Notes under the pieces: model-generated
Told to the model about the DNA's origin: nothing
The model's input: the letters and a program-made list of their open reading frames with translations, nothing else
The model's database searches: none
DNA from: Siphonodentalium dalli
Taxonomy: Eukaryota > Mollusca > Scaphopoda > Gadilida > Siphonodentaliidae
DNA length: 64,000 bases
Direction of reading: 5' to 3'
Assembly (NCBI GenBank): GCA_032622095.1
Contig: CP136065.1
Location: 214,130,151 to 214,194,150 of the forward strand
Program-made: the position numbers and the translations under genes
In this document: positions 1-12,883 of the stretch, in pieces
Numbering within the stretch: position 1 is the first letter of the stretch
How the letters are laid out: each line of letters starts with the position of its first letter

Positions 1-1560
1 CTTGAAGAAACTAGTTTCAATTTCTTCCACTGTAGTGGGGATAAAAACGATGTTTCACTACAAGGGGCAGGTAAATAAGAAGAAAAGTTTTTACAAGTTG
101 GTGGTATTTGTTCAGCTTCAGTGATACTAATTGTAGATAAATATGCATTAAAGGCTTCAGCCGCTTCTTTTCTATGTGTTTTTCGGCCCATCCAACGGTG
201 CATGACATAGGATATTCATTTTTTTTAGATCTTTGTTGCATTATCTCACCAATGTTTCTAAGTTTTTTTCATATTATGTTTATATCCATTTACCATATCT
301 ATATAGTACAAAGTCTTACTTGGGCGTCTTATTTTGTTAAAAAGTTTACAAACTTCCTTGTATTTTAAGACATTAATGTGAGAGGGATCCTTGAGTTTTT
401 TTGTTATAAAAAGTTTAGCTTTATGTTCGGAGGAAATCATCAGTCCCTTAGAAATCCATGGTTACTGTTTAGTAGATTTCTGTCTCGATCGATTCAGTGG
501 AAAACCTATTTCAAAGGCATTTGAATAAATTTCCAAAAATGATTTAAATGATTCCTGAGGACACGTCCTTCCTACAACACTATTATAGTTAGCAGACATT
601 AAAAGTCATTTGAAGCCAGATATTTTTTCATCATTAAAGTTCCGCTGGTATTCCATCTTGGATTTGTATACGATTTATTTTGTTTACCCTTGTAAAAGAG
701 ATGAAAGTACGTAAGTCGCCAGATATTTAACTTAGTATAATACCAGTTTCATAATCAATAGTTTGGTCATTTATTAAAATTTTATCAATCAGAGTAGCAG
801 TAAAGTCGGTCACTCTAGTCGGTTTTGTTATTGTTGGGAAGAAACTGGAAACTAGAGGCAAAGACAGTTAAGAAAAGTAATGGCTTTATCATGCCTACTG
901 TATTTCAATAAGTCAATGTTGAAATCTATCAATATTATTTTTTATGATTTCTATTAAACTGAACCATTTTCTTGTTCATTATTTATATAAATGTATCTAG
1001 TTCTGCCTTTGGCGCTGTATTAGGACTACAAATAGTTCCAACTATGTAAATTTTATTTTTGTTTGTCAACACTTCAACAAAAAGTTACTCAAATGCATGA
1101 GGAATAAATGTTGTTATATTATGTCATTTGGAATATAAATGCCTACACCACCATGACAACTCCATCTGGGCGGCATCTTTTAGATGGTATCCAATCAGAG
1201 GAAACACAATAGAATCTGGTGTCCTGAAAATTTCAGTTAGCACAATAACTCCTAATTTTGATTTATTATTCTGTAATTCAAACATTAGCATATTAAAGTC
1301 ATCCCAGTGAGAATTGAGACTTTGCCAGTTAGGTGAAAGACAGATAGATGTTCAACCCATAAAATGATGAGTTTTTATTGTTTTAATCGTTTTCCTTTTT
1401 TGCTTTGTTCTGAAAAAAGTGGGGGTAATTTGCATTCCAGAAGTTTTCCATTATATTCTATTATGGATTCCCTGTCTCATCTTGCTCACGGACAGTCAAG
1501 GGCAAATTGCCATAGATTTCTTGTTCACCTCAGTTACTCTATTGACCATGATTAATAAAA
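1..1560 (-). pseudogene. Decayed LINE (non-LTR retrotransposon): endonuclease and linker region
   Basis: Minus-strand translation in shifting frames resembles the apurinic endonuclease of CR1/L2/Jockey-type LINEs. From high to low coordinates: a stretch near 1310-1240 reading SLNSHWDDFNML, then GVIVLTEIFR (the 'LTET' active-site region), then near 940-890 DFNIDLLKY (the 'GDFN' motif) followed by HDKAITFLN. Further on, 440-260 gives EHKAKLFITKKLKDPSHIN and YKEVCKLFNKIRR, and 180-20 gives KEAAEAFNAYLS and LSPTTVEEIETSF, typical of the linker before reverse transcriptase. Stops and frameshifts are frequent, so it is inactive. The reverse transcriptase would lie off the left edge. Family is known from motif order; the exact clade is not resolved. 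Confidence 0.7.
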
Positions 1561-1793
1561 ATTATCCTGACTGATATTTGTGAACCGAATATACTGATAA
1601 CCATACTGTTTCACAAACCTTATTTTCCCATGGTGTGTCCTTGCTCGCGGCATCAAATCGTCATATAACACTTTAGGTTCTTCAACAAGATGGGATGTAA
1701 TCTACTATATATTTTGGGACTTCTGTCTGTCTGTTTGCTAGCAATTACTGGGAAAACTGCCAGACGGAATTCGACGAAAATTGATACCTAGGG

Positions 1794-3061
1794 TAGGGCC
1801 CGGCGAATCGGCCGAATGATATCGAATCGAATCGAATCTTCGAATCGAATCATAGAAAACCTGACCGAATGATATCGAATCGAATCGAATCTTCGAATCG
1901 AATCATAGAAAACCTGACTTCAATTACTGGGACAAATTGGTAGTGAATAAACATCGATTTTATGAATAAACGTTACAAAATATTCGTTAACTAGTTGATT
2001 TGTTTTCACCATGTGCGATTATCTCCCTGGAAAAAATATTCGCTGGGGTTTTGGAAAGCGTACGAGACTCAACAAGTCATCTCTGCATTTACTCGCAAAA
2101 GCTGCGAAATTAGCAGTTAGCACATGTAATCGTGTATATACTTGGTATTTAAGCGACCAAACTATTCACTCCTAATTTCATTGGATTTTGCAGTTTGTAC
2201 CAGTGACGGAAATAGTAAGTTCGAGTTGTTGCGGGCCCAGATTAACGTTTCCACGTTATAGTTGGAGAGACTGTGCCTTTGGTCCGTTACTCTCTCACTG
2301 GAACAATTCGTCGCTTGAATACCGAGTATATCCTTCGCAGGTGTAGCGAGTAAAGGCAATGACGACTGGTTCGATTTCCAAAACTCCAGTGGCGAGTCAT
2401 CCCTTTTTAATATAACCCAACACGCGAGTATGCCCCCATTTCCTTGGTTAGCCATACATATATAATGAATTGTCACCAGGTCCAGTACATTGTCCCTCTC
2501 GTGTGCTGCTTCAACGTCATAAAACATAGCGTCAACTAAACTATGGGTAGGTGGAGTTACCGGTTTATTAGCTGCATTGCCCTTACTAGTGGACTGCTCT
2601 GTTTCATGGAGTCCATAGTGGGTCAAGCCCTGTTCTAAATATTTCTGTATTACTTTTAAATCGCGGATCCATGTATGAACCTGCAAGCAGGTGGGGTTTG
2701 GTGAGATCAAATCTGGATCGAAGTTGTGCATGAAATTATTCTCGGAACCTTTTCACGCCTTTGGCGTCATTGAGTCGCAACTGCTTAGTCAGATTCTGGA
2801 TATATGGGTCATGGGACCACCATTGATACAGTTATCGAACGATCCGCGCTCAAAAAGGACGTTTCCTCTGCCATTGGCTTAAGTAGAGGTAGTGCTGCTA
2901 TTTTTTCCGATGACTGCGATAAAAATGGCACGATCTTTGCGCGTTATATTTGATGTTGGTAAGATTCGTTTTGAGACGAATCGGACGAATGATATCGAAT
3001 CGAATCATCGGGAGTATATCGAATCGAATCGAATCGAATCTCGAACCTTCGCCGGGCCCTA
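1794..3061. mobile_element. hAT-family DNA transposon, degraded, with intact TIRs and 8-bp TSD
   Basis: The left terminus is TAGGGCCCGGCGAA (1794-1807) and the right terminus is its exact reverse complement (3048-3061). The flanks carry an identical 8-bp duplication ACCTAGGG at 1786-1793 and 3062-3069, the hAT signature. Inside both ends are subterminal arrays of a GAATC/TCGAATCGAATC motif (about 1817-1910 and 2994-3043). The interior holds a transposase C-terminal remnant on the minus strand. The length (1,268 bp) is shorter than an autonomous hAT, so it is probably an internally deleted copy. Confidence 0.9.
2162..2731 (-). pseudogene. hAT transposase, C-terminal dimerisation-domain fragment
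   Basis: A 189-residue reading frame inside the hAT element. From about residue 110 it contains SPLEFWKSN, then LPLLATPAKDILGIQAT, then SSERV and further HSLSNYNVETLIWARNN. This is the conserved order of the hAT C-terminal dimerisation region ('plxWW...fP.la..A...L.ip.ts...ER', then a final helix). The N-terminal zinc finger and most of the catalytic RNase-H-like core are missing, since a full hAT transposase is usually 500-700 residues. It is therefore a remnant and not a functional enzyme. The first methionine is not meaningful. Assignment rests on motif order and on the precise hAT ends that enclose it. Confidence 0.75.
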
Positions 3062-3069
3062 ACCTAGGG

Positions 3070-3777
3070 TTACTTTTGTCTGGGGAGTGTTTCGGACGGG
3101 TCAAATCGTGACCCCGACCTGACCTTGACAATGAGCAATTCAAGGTAAACTCGGGTAATACGGATGGATTTGATACGAAATTTGATACCTAGCGATACTT
3201 TTGTCCGGGGGGTGTTTTGGGCGGGTCAAATTCAAGGTCAAATCGGGTTCAATTTCGCATGCGACCGTGTCCTTGCTCATATAGTTATGTTTCTGGCAAA
3301 GAAATCCCTAAATAGCCCGGACGAAGTCGATCGAGCCCACCAGCTAGTAAAGTATATTTTTCGTAACTAAAACTATAAACAACAGGTAAATGAGATGATA
3401 TCAGTATAAGCCACAGGGACATGAATGTATTTGAAATACAGTAATCGCAGGTCGCTCTCCCACAGTGCAAATTATATATAGCATTATGGAGCAAGGGCAA
3501 GCAACAACCTTTTCTATTAACCATACTCACGTTCAATAGTGTTACACACAACACGGTATAATCAGCTCATTGCGGTGGGGTGGAAAATCCTGTTCCTGTT
3601 AGTTTTTCGTCCGTTCCCGGTATGTATTTTTAGTAGAATTATATGCATACCAGGAATCATTCACGAAAATGTACAATATATCAAGGTAAATATGTTATTT
3701 CTTCTTTTCAACTAATGGATGAGATATAAGATATCAATAAATATACCGTTAGGTCCTTATTTGTTATTTAAATATTT
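3070..3777. other. Non-coding stretch with a short internal near-duplication
   Basis: No supportable gene. The segment after the hAT insertion (about 3055-3110) is partly repeated at about 3178-3240: both have a GATACCTAG-like start followed by 'acttttgtc' and 'gggtcaaat'. The hAT element therefore appears to have inserted into one unit of an older dispersed repeat. Confidence 0.4.
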
Positions 3778-4417
3778 TTCTGTCGGCCGTAGCGGTTCAA
3801 AGCGGGCGATTTTTATATTCACAAGGAAAGCCACTGGATCGCTTCGTCGCGCGCGATGGTTTGGGTAGATAATCGTTTGAGTGCATCAATTACAGGCAGT
3901 TCACAAATACTGTTTACATGTATATGGACATTTTAATCAGAATTTGCGAAACATTTGTCAAGTGGAATGTGCTTCCAACATTATCATAGCAATTACGTTT
4001 AATTGAATTGAATTCTATAATTCTGGTTTGTCATGGGGGGGGGGGGTAAATTGTGCGCGAAGTGACTTCAATCTAATAGATTGGGACCAAAAAGTAACCA
4101 GACGATCCTGTTATACGTCGAGCTCTTACCCGGAAATTTCTCTTCTCATTTATCCTTGCACTTCAGTTATCAGCATGTATCTAAAGTCCGCCACCACCTT
4201 TGGTATCTCGACGACGAAAGCATGTGTCGCCTTCAAATAGAAGGAATTTCGCACGTAAAATATTCTATTTGACAGCGACCCAATTATCCCACTGGTTTGC
4301 CACAAAGCGAGAAATCGACGAAGCATAAAATCACTGCTGTGATCGCGTCGTGGTCAACGATTATGTCGCTTGCAGTGTGCATATAAAAATCGCGCGCTTT
4401 GAACTGCTACGACAGAA
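3778..4417. mobile_element. Non-autonomous DNA element defined by a ~37-bp terminal inverted repeat
   Basis: The sequence at 3778-3818 (containing GTTCAAAGCGGGCGATTTTT) is matched in inverted orientation at 4381-4417 (as GTTCAAAGCGCGCGATTTTT), with a 4-base indel near the outer end. The interior has a run of ten G at 4034-4043 and no convincing coding region. No clear target duplication was found, so the superfamily is open. Confidence 0.55.
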
Positions 4418-4548
4418 AACGGCGTTTATAATCGCGCGCTCGCGTCCGGTGTGGATTGACCTTCAATCTGATATATCTCAATTTACATTATTTGAATTAT
4501 TAGACAATATCGATCATTTATGAGGTGCATGTCTTTGCAAAGTGAACG

Positions 4549-4949
4549 ATGAAGGTGTGGAAACGCATCAGCAGATTTATATTCAACAGCAGAACTCAAC
4601 CGACCCGAGATGACCAAGATATTGATTCGTGGATGGCAACTTTAATTGATCAAGACCTTCTTGACAACATTGAAGATAACAAGGACAGTCCCCAAAGTTA
4701 TACTTTCGGTTCGATGAGTCGAAAAGCAGATCAAAATCCGAGTCTGATTTGTTTGATATTGAAGAGAATACACCGAGAAGAAATAATGACCATCACATGA
4801 GAATACTAAATTGTGTTTCAACATAACGGACAACTCACACCATTTGGTTAACGGTCCTGGGAATCGATTATCACACAATTTGAATGATATCAATGATGAG
4901 TATAAGAGAATGCTCACAACACGAAGGTCCAACATATCCTCCTGCAAAT
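4549..4949 (+). pseudogene. Unrecognised coding fragment spread over three frames
   Basis: Starting at the ATG at 4549, one frame reads about 50 residues rich in charged residues (including DDQDIDSWMATLIDQDLLDN). The text then continues more naturally in a second frame at about 4683-4800 (SKSRSKSESDLFDIEENTP) and in a third at about 4817-4948 (LNDINDEYKRMLTTRRSN), ending at TAG. This suggests a once-continuous protein of about 130 residues with two small indels. No domain is recognised. It could be a decayed host exon or transposon-encoded sequence. Confidence 0.3.
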
Positions 4950-7276
4950 AGGTTTATATAGGACTTAATTGATTCGAAAAGAAGCTCATTTGAACTTATA
5001 CCTGTTATTCCATTGAATGGCGCGGGCCGCATTATAAAGACCGTTCATCTAGTAAGTCGTGTCGATGAGAAAAGTAGACTAAATAGTACCTATATGAGCT
5101 TATTTCTGATAGAACTAAGCTCTATACGGGCTTATTGTGAACGACTAATTTTACGCCCATATAGAGCGTATTTTTCCTCAAATAAGCACTCTATTATCCT
5201 AAACAAGACATTGAAAATAAGCCCATATTGTGCTTATTTTCGTGAGAACAGGCTGGAAGGTCAGCATAGTGGCATACAACACTGATAGATGAGATTAGAT
5301 GAGCAGGATTAGATAACTGGAAACCGAGAATATATTCCTGAAACAGAGGACACTAACTGTGGAAACGTAATGTATGATAGATGACAAAATCGTACATTAT
5401 CTGGTAAATCACCAAAGTGTTCATAAAACAATATACAACAAATTAAAGCCAACACCCACTGCTTGTGCAGTAGTCCTGACCGCGTGTTTGAATCATCCCT
5501 GGAAACCTGCTACAATGAAGCACCCCACGTGATATATTCAGAAAGTCTGAGAGAGAGAGCGAGAGCGAGCGAGCGAGAGAGAAACACTTTCTCACCCCCC
5601 CCCCCCATCTAAGTCTCTCCCACTCTCTCCACCACTGTCCTCAGTCATCTCTCATCTTGTTTATCATGTTGTATTATATTGTACATACCGAGGCTCTCCC
5701 GTCGTGGAGGTTGAACAATAAACAGTATACGCCTTATATTTACTGCAGGTTTCATTCACACCACAAAGCCTTTAAATGCGGACCAAAAATATAATAATCG
5801 GATAAATACACGTCCGATACTTCGCAATAACACCTTTATTCTACATTCCAACTGATATATAGTTCATCAGCAAAGTTAGGTGTTATATAATACATTGTGA
5901 TCAAAACTGGCCCAGCTATTGTTCACAACTAAATGTCGAAAGCAATTAACGCAGTCATAAAAGTTACATACTGCAACAATGAGACATCCGCAAAGATACA
6001 TCCGCGAAAACCCAAGATGTGTTGTCCTGCGATATATCACTCCATAGTTTCATTGACACAGCCAGATCAGCCTTATTACAATTTCCTAAAATAACTCCCA
6101 TTGCAAGAAACCCGAAATGTGTTGTCATGCTGGATATCCCCATTGCGCCATTGGCACAGCCAGATCAGCGAAGCAGTAAATTAACACCCACAGTATAGGG
6201 CGTAATAACATAATAATGACGTCTGTTATGCTGAGTGTGCACTTTTAATGACTGAAACAATGGGTACCACACTGCCACCCTGTAATCCCCTTTCTTTACT
6301 GAATGGATGATCCCATTCAGTTATACATTAGTGTAAACAATATTTATTTGAACAAAAGAACAGAACATCACATTGACAATTATACATATTGAGAAAAAAA
6401 CATAGTTCAAATGAGGATTAGATAACAAGCCATGAGCCTATGGCTTTTATAAAAATCTTTTCCTCCAAAAATGTTACCCCGAGTGTCAATACAGACAGCT
6501 ACAGGGTAAAGAGGACGGGAATTTGAATATTGTTCTGTGTTTTCAAATAAATGTTGGGAAGTTAGTTAAGCGAGTGCAGGGATCAGAAAGATGGAGGAGT
6601 GATAGAAGGGATGAGATTATGAAATAGACAAGAAAGATAATAAAGTAGGTGGAAAAGAAGTGTGATAAATGCTGTATACAATAATCCCTCAGTCATAATC
6701 TAAATTTCAGCCAAAATAATAATCGTATCCCCACTCCCGGAAGTGCCACGATGTTATCCTACTCCCAGAGGTTTATCCTACTCCCAGCGATGACGGAATA
6801 TTTATCCCAACCTCGCGAGTCCGTCCCGAGTTACGTAATCTTCAAGCAGTTCAACTTCTAGTTCCGCGGATATTCGGGTGCAGATTCCAAATGACAGTGA
6901 GCAGTGACATCTCATAGAACTCCGAATGCTTATCAACACAATGACATTCTAAACAGTTACTAACTTAATCAATAAAGTTTGTTGTTTGTTTGAAAAATCC
7001 GTCCGAAACAATCCCCTTTGACGTTGGTGTCAATAGGAGAAATCAGTCAATGAAAGACGTCACTTTCCTTATATGGGGTAAAATACTATTGCGCGCGCGG
7101 CAATAGTAAAAAATCATGAATGAATGACGTTATCTATTTACCTTATTTTGGTTATGTTATCATTGCGCGTAATTTTAACGGAAACATTTAGGTCAATGTT
7201 CAGAATCGGAAACATCTCATCAATGCATTTTATTAGAGTTGTGCCGTGACAAACTGTTGTGGAAAATATAATAAAC
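4950..7276. other. Non-coding stretch with GA- and C-rich simple sequence
   Basis: No gene seen. There is a GA/GC-rich microsatellite at about 5548-5582 and a C-run at about 5597-5607. Around 6285-6360 is a copy of a dispersed repeat beginning CCCTTTCTTTACTGAATGG, also present at about 20932 and (as CCCTTTCTATACTAAATGG) at 28015 and across the palindrome insertion site at 44733/51995. Confidence 0.5.
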
Positions 7277-7429
7277 ACAATAGTTAACTGTCATCAGCGA
7301 CGAACGAAGTTTCTCCTCTCGTGAGATGCGAGGATTATTTTTCACTCGGTTAACGCCTCGTGAAAAAAAATCATCCGCATCTCACTCGAGGAGAAACTTC
7401 GTTCGTCGCTGATGACAGTTAACTATTGT
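7277..7429. repeat. Foldback palindrome, ~55-bp arms
   Basis: The left arm, starting ACAATAGTTAACTGTCATCA, is matched by its reverse complement ending at 7429. The arms include CGACGAACGAAG, and the loop region contains a GTTAAC-type core. An imperfect hairpin about 153 nt long, probably a foldback MITE. No coding content. Confidence 0.8.
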
Positions 7430-7499
7430 CCATGTATACCTATTCTCCTCACATATGATCACAGAGTAACTCCCTGGATACGATCTTGGCATCCACACT

Positions 7500-8560
7500 G
7501 TATCATGTTGACATTTTTTTCTCATAATGGACCAGAATAGCCAAAGATTATGGTCCACTTCAGTTCTGTCTCAAAGTTCTGCCCATTTCCTTTCAATAAA
7601 TATGGCCAAAATCACAAAAGAGGTTCTCGGCAAAATTAGATACTTTAAAATGAATTTGTCATGCCCCATACGCAACTGGGAATAGAACATGTAGTTGTCA
7701 GTTAATTAACTAACACGTATAATAACCAAGTGAGTCACAATTTGCTACTTTTTCGGATAATGCAGAGAATGTTCGGGATACATGTAAAAGATTAGCATTT
7801 TACAAATTTGGTTGCCATTTTAGAAGCCATCTTGAGCAATTTGGTCTATAAACACTGTAGTGTGACACATTTAAGATAGACCAAAACAGTAAACACCTTT
7901 CAATCCAAAGATAGTTATATTTTACCTGAAAAATGGTCCAAACCTGAAAACTTAATTTTTGCCAATATTTATGTCAAGGTTTTTAGAGAAAAGTCCAATA
8001 TTTTTGACGATGTCAGTAACAATTAACCATGGTGCATCAGACATGTTAGTATTCAATGTATATAATGCAGAATAGCCAATTTTATACATCAACACAACTT
8101 GTAAGCGGTTGCAGGACACGCTGGTGTAATATTTACCATTTTCCATATTTTGGCAGCCATTTTGAGCCAAAGTAAGAATTTTGGTTCCAGTGATTTGGAA
8201 TATTTATAGGTAATGATATGCCTCACTTACATTACAAAGTTCTGTTCATTTCTTGTTGAAATATGAATAGAATCCCAATTGTGATTTTTTGTGTGAAATT
8301 TTATACCGCATTCTGTACAATCGAATTTTTGAGGGATCGGAAGGGGTTAGGACCCCAATAATTGCATACTTAATTGCTCCAATGATCAGTTAATATACAA
8401 AACACAAAATAAAGTTGCATTACTCAACCAGTTCCAAACAGCATGAATTGGTGGCCATCTTGGATAGTGAGTTTCAATTTTGGCCAAAAAAAGTGTCATT
8501 ATGTCTTAGCTTCACGAAAATATATACATTTGTAATTTTGTATACATTTTACTAGATTTT
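7500..8560. repeat. Solo arm of a large foldback element
   Basis: This stretch aligns by eye along its length with 36570-37640, the right arm of the large foldback at 33.5-37.9 kb. Shared landmarks include 'ggaccagaatagcc', 'gttctgcccatttcc', 'atgaatttgtcatg', 'gtgagtcacaatt' and 'cacgctgg'. No inverted partner or minisatellite is present here, so it is a single-arm copy or a remnant. Confidence 0.65.
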
Positions 8561-8614
8561 CCCGCTATAATTTTCATAAAACTCACTCACTTATAGTTCT
8601 AGAAAATAGATCGG

Positions 8615-9240
8615 GTTGTGGGGGGGGGGGGGGGGGTAACAAGTCTCGTTCTTATCAGAAAACGACATTAATATATATTTCTTAAGTTGATCGTATCGAT
8701 TTAGGGATGTATTGGTTGTAATAGTGCAACGTTCCAGGGGTGTACGCACATACACACACGTTGGACGAATTCAATCATGTAAATAAAAGTTATTTTTTAC
8801 GTTTTGAAGGGTGACCCGATGACCCCCTTCTTATCTTAAAACCCCAGGAAAAGTTGCTTCTTAAGTTGTGTTTTTATAATTAGTATATATCAAAGTACTT
8901 TGAGACCAAAAACTATGGATGTACGCATAAGTGTAAAAAAAGTGAAAAATCACGTTTTGGGGTTCAGCATGGGACCCCCTTTCTTATCTGAAAACCCCAG
9001 GAAAATCCCTTTCTTAAGTTGTGTTTTCTTAATCAGTACTCTTAGGAGTATCATCAAACCAAAATTCATCGATGTACGCGGAAGTGTAAATAGAAGTGAT
9101 TTTTGGCACTTTTTGGGGTTCAGCGGCCCCTAAACCCCAGGAATGCGCAACTTAAGAAATCGGTTTTTCAGAATGTTCCATTATGGGTACCAACTTTAGG
9201 GGGTCAAACCTTTTGTACGCAAAAGTGTAAATAGAACATA
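8615..9240. repeat. G-run and ~140-bp diverged tandem repeat (about three units)
   Basis: A run of about 17 G lies at 8620-8637. From about 8800, units built around 'aaccccaggaaaa...cttaagttgtgttttt...gatgtacgcataagtgtaaa...ttttggggttcagc' repeat about three times with divergence. No protein-coding signal is evident. Confidence 0.6.
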
Positions 9241-10899
9241 TGCGGGCTCCCCAACTAATATACAAACTCCAAGCATGTTAATACTAAACGAATATCCGAT
9301 TAGCTGCATGCCTGCGAACAGCAGCATTCACGTGCGAGTGATCAATGCATCGCGTTATCATTCATTCACGTTCTTGAGATCGCAAATCTGAATGCTGAGA
9401 TGGGTGTTCAATTAATTTCAATTGAAACATATTCATAATATATATGCACACAATATTTCGAATATCTTATGGATTCATATTGCCGATGTCATTCGCAGTC
9501 CAATTGATCAGTCTCAGATAAACATACACACTCGAAAACTCACCAGAACTCCTTAAGTAATACGCATATTTACTGCACAGAAACTCGGCGTTTGGTCGGA
9601 TCTTCATCTGTGCCTTTCGGATCTTTCTGGACCGACAGTGGTCCATTCATAGCGCGCGGATATTGAGAACGACACGGATTTTTTAAATTCTGTCAAATCC
9701 TATGCTTCATTGACAGATTCAACTATATACCGGCATTTGTTTTGGAAGCGTGGAAGTCCAGGAACTATACTAGTGAATGGATGTTCTCGAAAATTTGAGT
9801 GAGCAAAAGCAAAAACACCATTGAAAAAATTCGCCAAAAAACATTAATGGTCTGATCTGGGATAACTGATTGATAACTGGTGGATAAATACTTCTGCTTC
9901 GTGTGGTCATACACATACGATGATCGATGTCTGTTTTACAATGAGAAACAAACATATCCCCATATCATATACGTGAAAATGACTTTCCCATTTCCTCGGC
10001 TTTGGCCGTACCACGTACACGGGGGTGATCATTAATGGTGGGTGAACAATAGCAGAATTCATCCTTGATACTATTAACGCTTCCGTTTTTAAAGGATTAA
10101 ATTTTACTAACCACGTTATCCATTGGAATGCTCTCTGATTAATTTGGAGAGGCGTTCAGTAAATACGAGCAGATGACAGACCGACGAAAAGATAATACAA
10201 ATGCTGAATCATTCCCATTAATTGGTGGGAAATGTTCAGATGATAAGTTCAAAATTGGCGGTTTTGTTGAACTTATTATTTGAACATTTGCTATGGAAAC
10301 TGGTCATAAATGGGTAATTAGTAATGAACTAGTTAACCTATTAAGAAAATTGTAAGTCAATGTCAGACCAATTAGTATTTAATATTATTGTTTTATTAAT
10401 TAAAAATATAACACTAGATTATACCAGTATATAAGTATAAAATGAAATAAAACTAACCTCTACCATAAGCTAAATTTCACCTTCACCATATACTGAAGGG
10501 CTGATCTTGTGAACTATCTCTTCAACTGCAGCATTACAAAGTAAGGAATGTCACGAAGCAATGTTTTAGGTCCCCCCCACCCCCAGCTCCAAAAGAATAG
10601 CTGGGGCATGGCTAAATATGCCTGTTAATTGGACGAAACCCACATTTCAACTTGGCAAGTATTTTTGGCTGACAAACACACATAACATTGGTAAAGATCA
10701 AACAATCCAACTGTAGTTATGAGTTGGAAGCCAAAAATGTTGACGGACCGACAGACTGCATAATTGCATATTTAATATGACTGTTTTTTTTTAAATCGGG
10801 CATATACAAAACTTTCTAGAAATGAAGGCCACCAATAATCTTCAATGCATCCAATCAAACAAAGCAAACGCTGGCTTTTGTCATATTCCGGATGTCAAA
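9241..10899. other. Non-coding stretch, nothing recognised
   Basis: No exon with recognisable protein similarity, no RNA gene and no clear element boundary was seen. A short C-rich run is at about 10571-10583. Confidence 0.5.
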
Positions 10900-10901
10900 T
10901 A

Positions 10902-11113
10902 CAGTAATGCTCTAAATAATCGACTCCTTAACCACAGCAGAATTATGGGTAATTTTTCAGGATTTAGTCAGAAATATGGCTTGTTGGCATTCATTGGAAG
11001 ATCTCAGTGAGAGCTTTCCGATGAATGGCAACAAGCCATATTTCTGACTAAATCCTGAAAAACTACCCATAATTCTGCTGTGGTTAAGGAGTTGATTATT
11101 TAGGGCATTACTG
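10902..11113. mobile_element. Foldback MITE, TA-target (pogo/mariner-like), copy 1
   Basis: The ends are CAGTAATGCYCTAAATAATC and its inverted partner, flanked by TA on both sides (10900-10901 and 11114-11115). The arms run almost to the centre through 'ccttaaccacagcagaatta' and 'tatggcttgttg', so the whole unit is one long hairpin with a short loop near an 'agctctcac' core. TA target and a CAGTA terminus suggest mobilisation by a pogo- or mariner-type transposase (inference). Confidence 0.85.
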
Positions 11114-11189
11114 TAGGTCCATAAATAATGAGATATATTCTATGGCACCAAATAGCCAAACATTGTCTCTATTTTATCCTGATGTACAA

Positions 11190-11880
11190 TAAAGAGCCTT
11201 CAATGTTAAAGATAAGGTAAGCATTGGCAGTGGGTATTGTTAAAATAGTCACATCCATTAAAACTACCATAAACACAAAGAGTATTATATTATAGACAAA
11301 TTTCGTTCTTATACCAATCATAAACATTGCATAGATTACACATTTTTGTCATGTTAGTACTATGTGTTATGTAAACAAATGACATGTTATGTAAACAAAT
11401 AGTTTGTAAAGAGTATGCGATAAGCAAAACACTGAACACTGGGGAGACCCCACTGGTGTGAACTTTGATTAGAAATGCCACTAAGTTGTTTACAACATAA
11501 TGTACTGGTATACGGTATATAGCCTCTCAAGATTTCAGTGTTGAATGGGTCACAGCAAATAACTCTCCTAAAAAAATCGCAAGTGTTTTGCTTATCGCTC
11601 ACTTTTGAGATGTTGTATATAAATAAACGCTCAGCTCACACAAAGTGGGTTTTGTGGATAACATGGCATTCATACTATCATTATACTTTACTATTAGTAT
11701 ATTATTGAAAAAATTCATGATTTGATGACTTTTATTTCAAAATTATAACCTACAACGAAGGTCATCCATGCCTTTAATCGATATCATGAATATTAGTATA
11801 TTTTTGATGAAATTTTCATAATTTGGTAACTGTTATTTCTAAATTATAACCTATAACGAAGGCTATCTGTGCCTTTAAGG
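11190..11880. mobile_element. Dispersed DNA element with TTAAAG... termini, copy 1 (diverged)
   Basis: The left side (about 11200-11400) matches 19640-19810 ('gtgggtat', 'gttaaaat', 'ccataaac', 'ttatgtaaacaaa'). The right side ends in 'aacgaaggctatctgtgcc' followed by TTTAA at about 11858-11880, with an earlier partial duplicate of the same end at 11750-11780. Boundaries are approximate and there is no coding region. Confidence 0.5.
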
Positions 11881-12081
11881 TTCTTCCTGATATGCACGGT
11901 GCAAATAAAGACCATATCCAGTGGTTAGCATGCTTGATAACGTTATGGTGTGAAAGCATCATTTGTTTGAATCTCACTCTTAGCCATTGAACATCAATGT
12001 GTTGATTGCCTTCGACAAGCATCTCATACTACATCGTGGGGGACTGGCCGAGTAACAGTTCCAGAGTCGATGGATATATAG

Positions 12082-12223
12082 AATATACGCATAGTGTTTC
12101 TGAATAACAAATTTAATCCACGAGTGGGATTGGCGATTTACACCACGAGCTTCAGCGAGTGGTGTAAATCGCCAATCCCACGAGTGGATTAAATTTGTTA
12201 TTCAGAAACACTATGCGTATATT
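12082..12223. repeat. Foldback palindrome, ~65-bp arms
   Basis: The left arm begins AATATACGCATAGTGTTTC and the right arm is its near-exact reverse complement. The centre has 'ccacgagcttcagcgagtgg'. A nearly perfect 142-nt hairpin with no coding content. Confidence 0.85.
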
Positions 12224-12423
12224 TTGTTTATGCCACGAACTTTACAATGCGATGGATAAACACTTTTCCGTTCAAATAGTATGGCGAAAGTTTAATCCAC
12301 TCTGCGAAGTTTAATCAACAGTAGCCACGTTTAATCAACATTTGTTGATTAAATGTAACAATTTAAACAGATGGCTTTATGTATATAGTAAGATAGGCGA
12401 TCGTGGTATAAATTGTCAGTATA

Positions 12424-12616
12424 CTGTAATGCCCTAAATATTCGACTCCTTAACCACAGCAGAATTATGGGTAATTTTTCAGGATTTAGTCGGAAATATG
12501 GCTTGTTGCCATTCATCGGAAAGCTCTCACTGAGAGCTTTCTGACTAAATCCTGAAAAGTTACCCATAATTCTACTGTGGTTAAGAAGTCGATTATATTA
12601 GCCTAGGGCATTACTG
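12424..12616. mobile_element. Foldback MITE, TA-target (pogo/mariner-like), copy 2
   Basis: Ends CTGTAATGCCCTAAATA and the inverted partner, flanked by TA (12422-12423 and 12617-12618). Same family as 10902-11113, with a slightly shorter right arm. A solo end of the family sits at about 12688-12704. Confidence 0.85.
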
Positions 12617-12883
12617 TATCTACCGTGGCTGGATTTATGTCTATGTGGAGACTTCAGCCGAAATACGAGACCCCATATAAAGTATTAGGGCATTACTGTA
12701 ATTATATGCTAATCCTTATGAGTACTCATTAGCTGCTTGAATGCTTCCTCCTGAAAAGCGAGGATGGTTAACCAATGTACAGCACATTGAAACTAATTTA
12801 TTGTGAAATGCACTATATAAAGACAACAACTATTATTAAAGATGTTCTGGTATTAACCCTTTACCCAACAGAAGGGCCCTGTG

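Noticed and set aside
35-440. Short minus-strand frames as separate small genes
   Set aside because: They are pieces of the decayed LINE linker region and continue in other frames.
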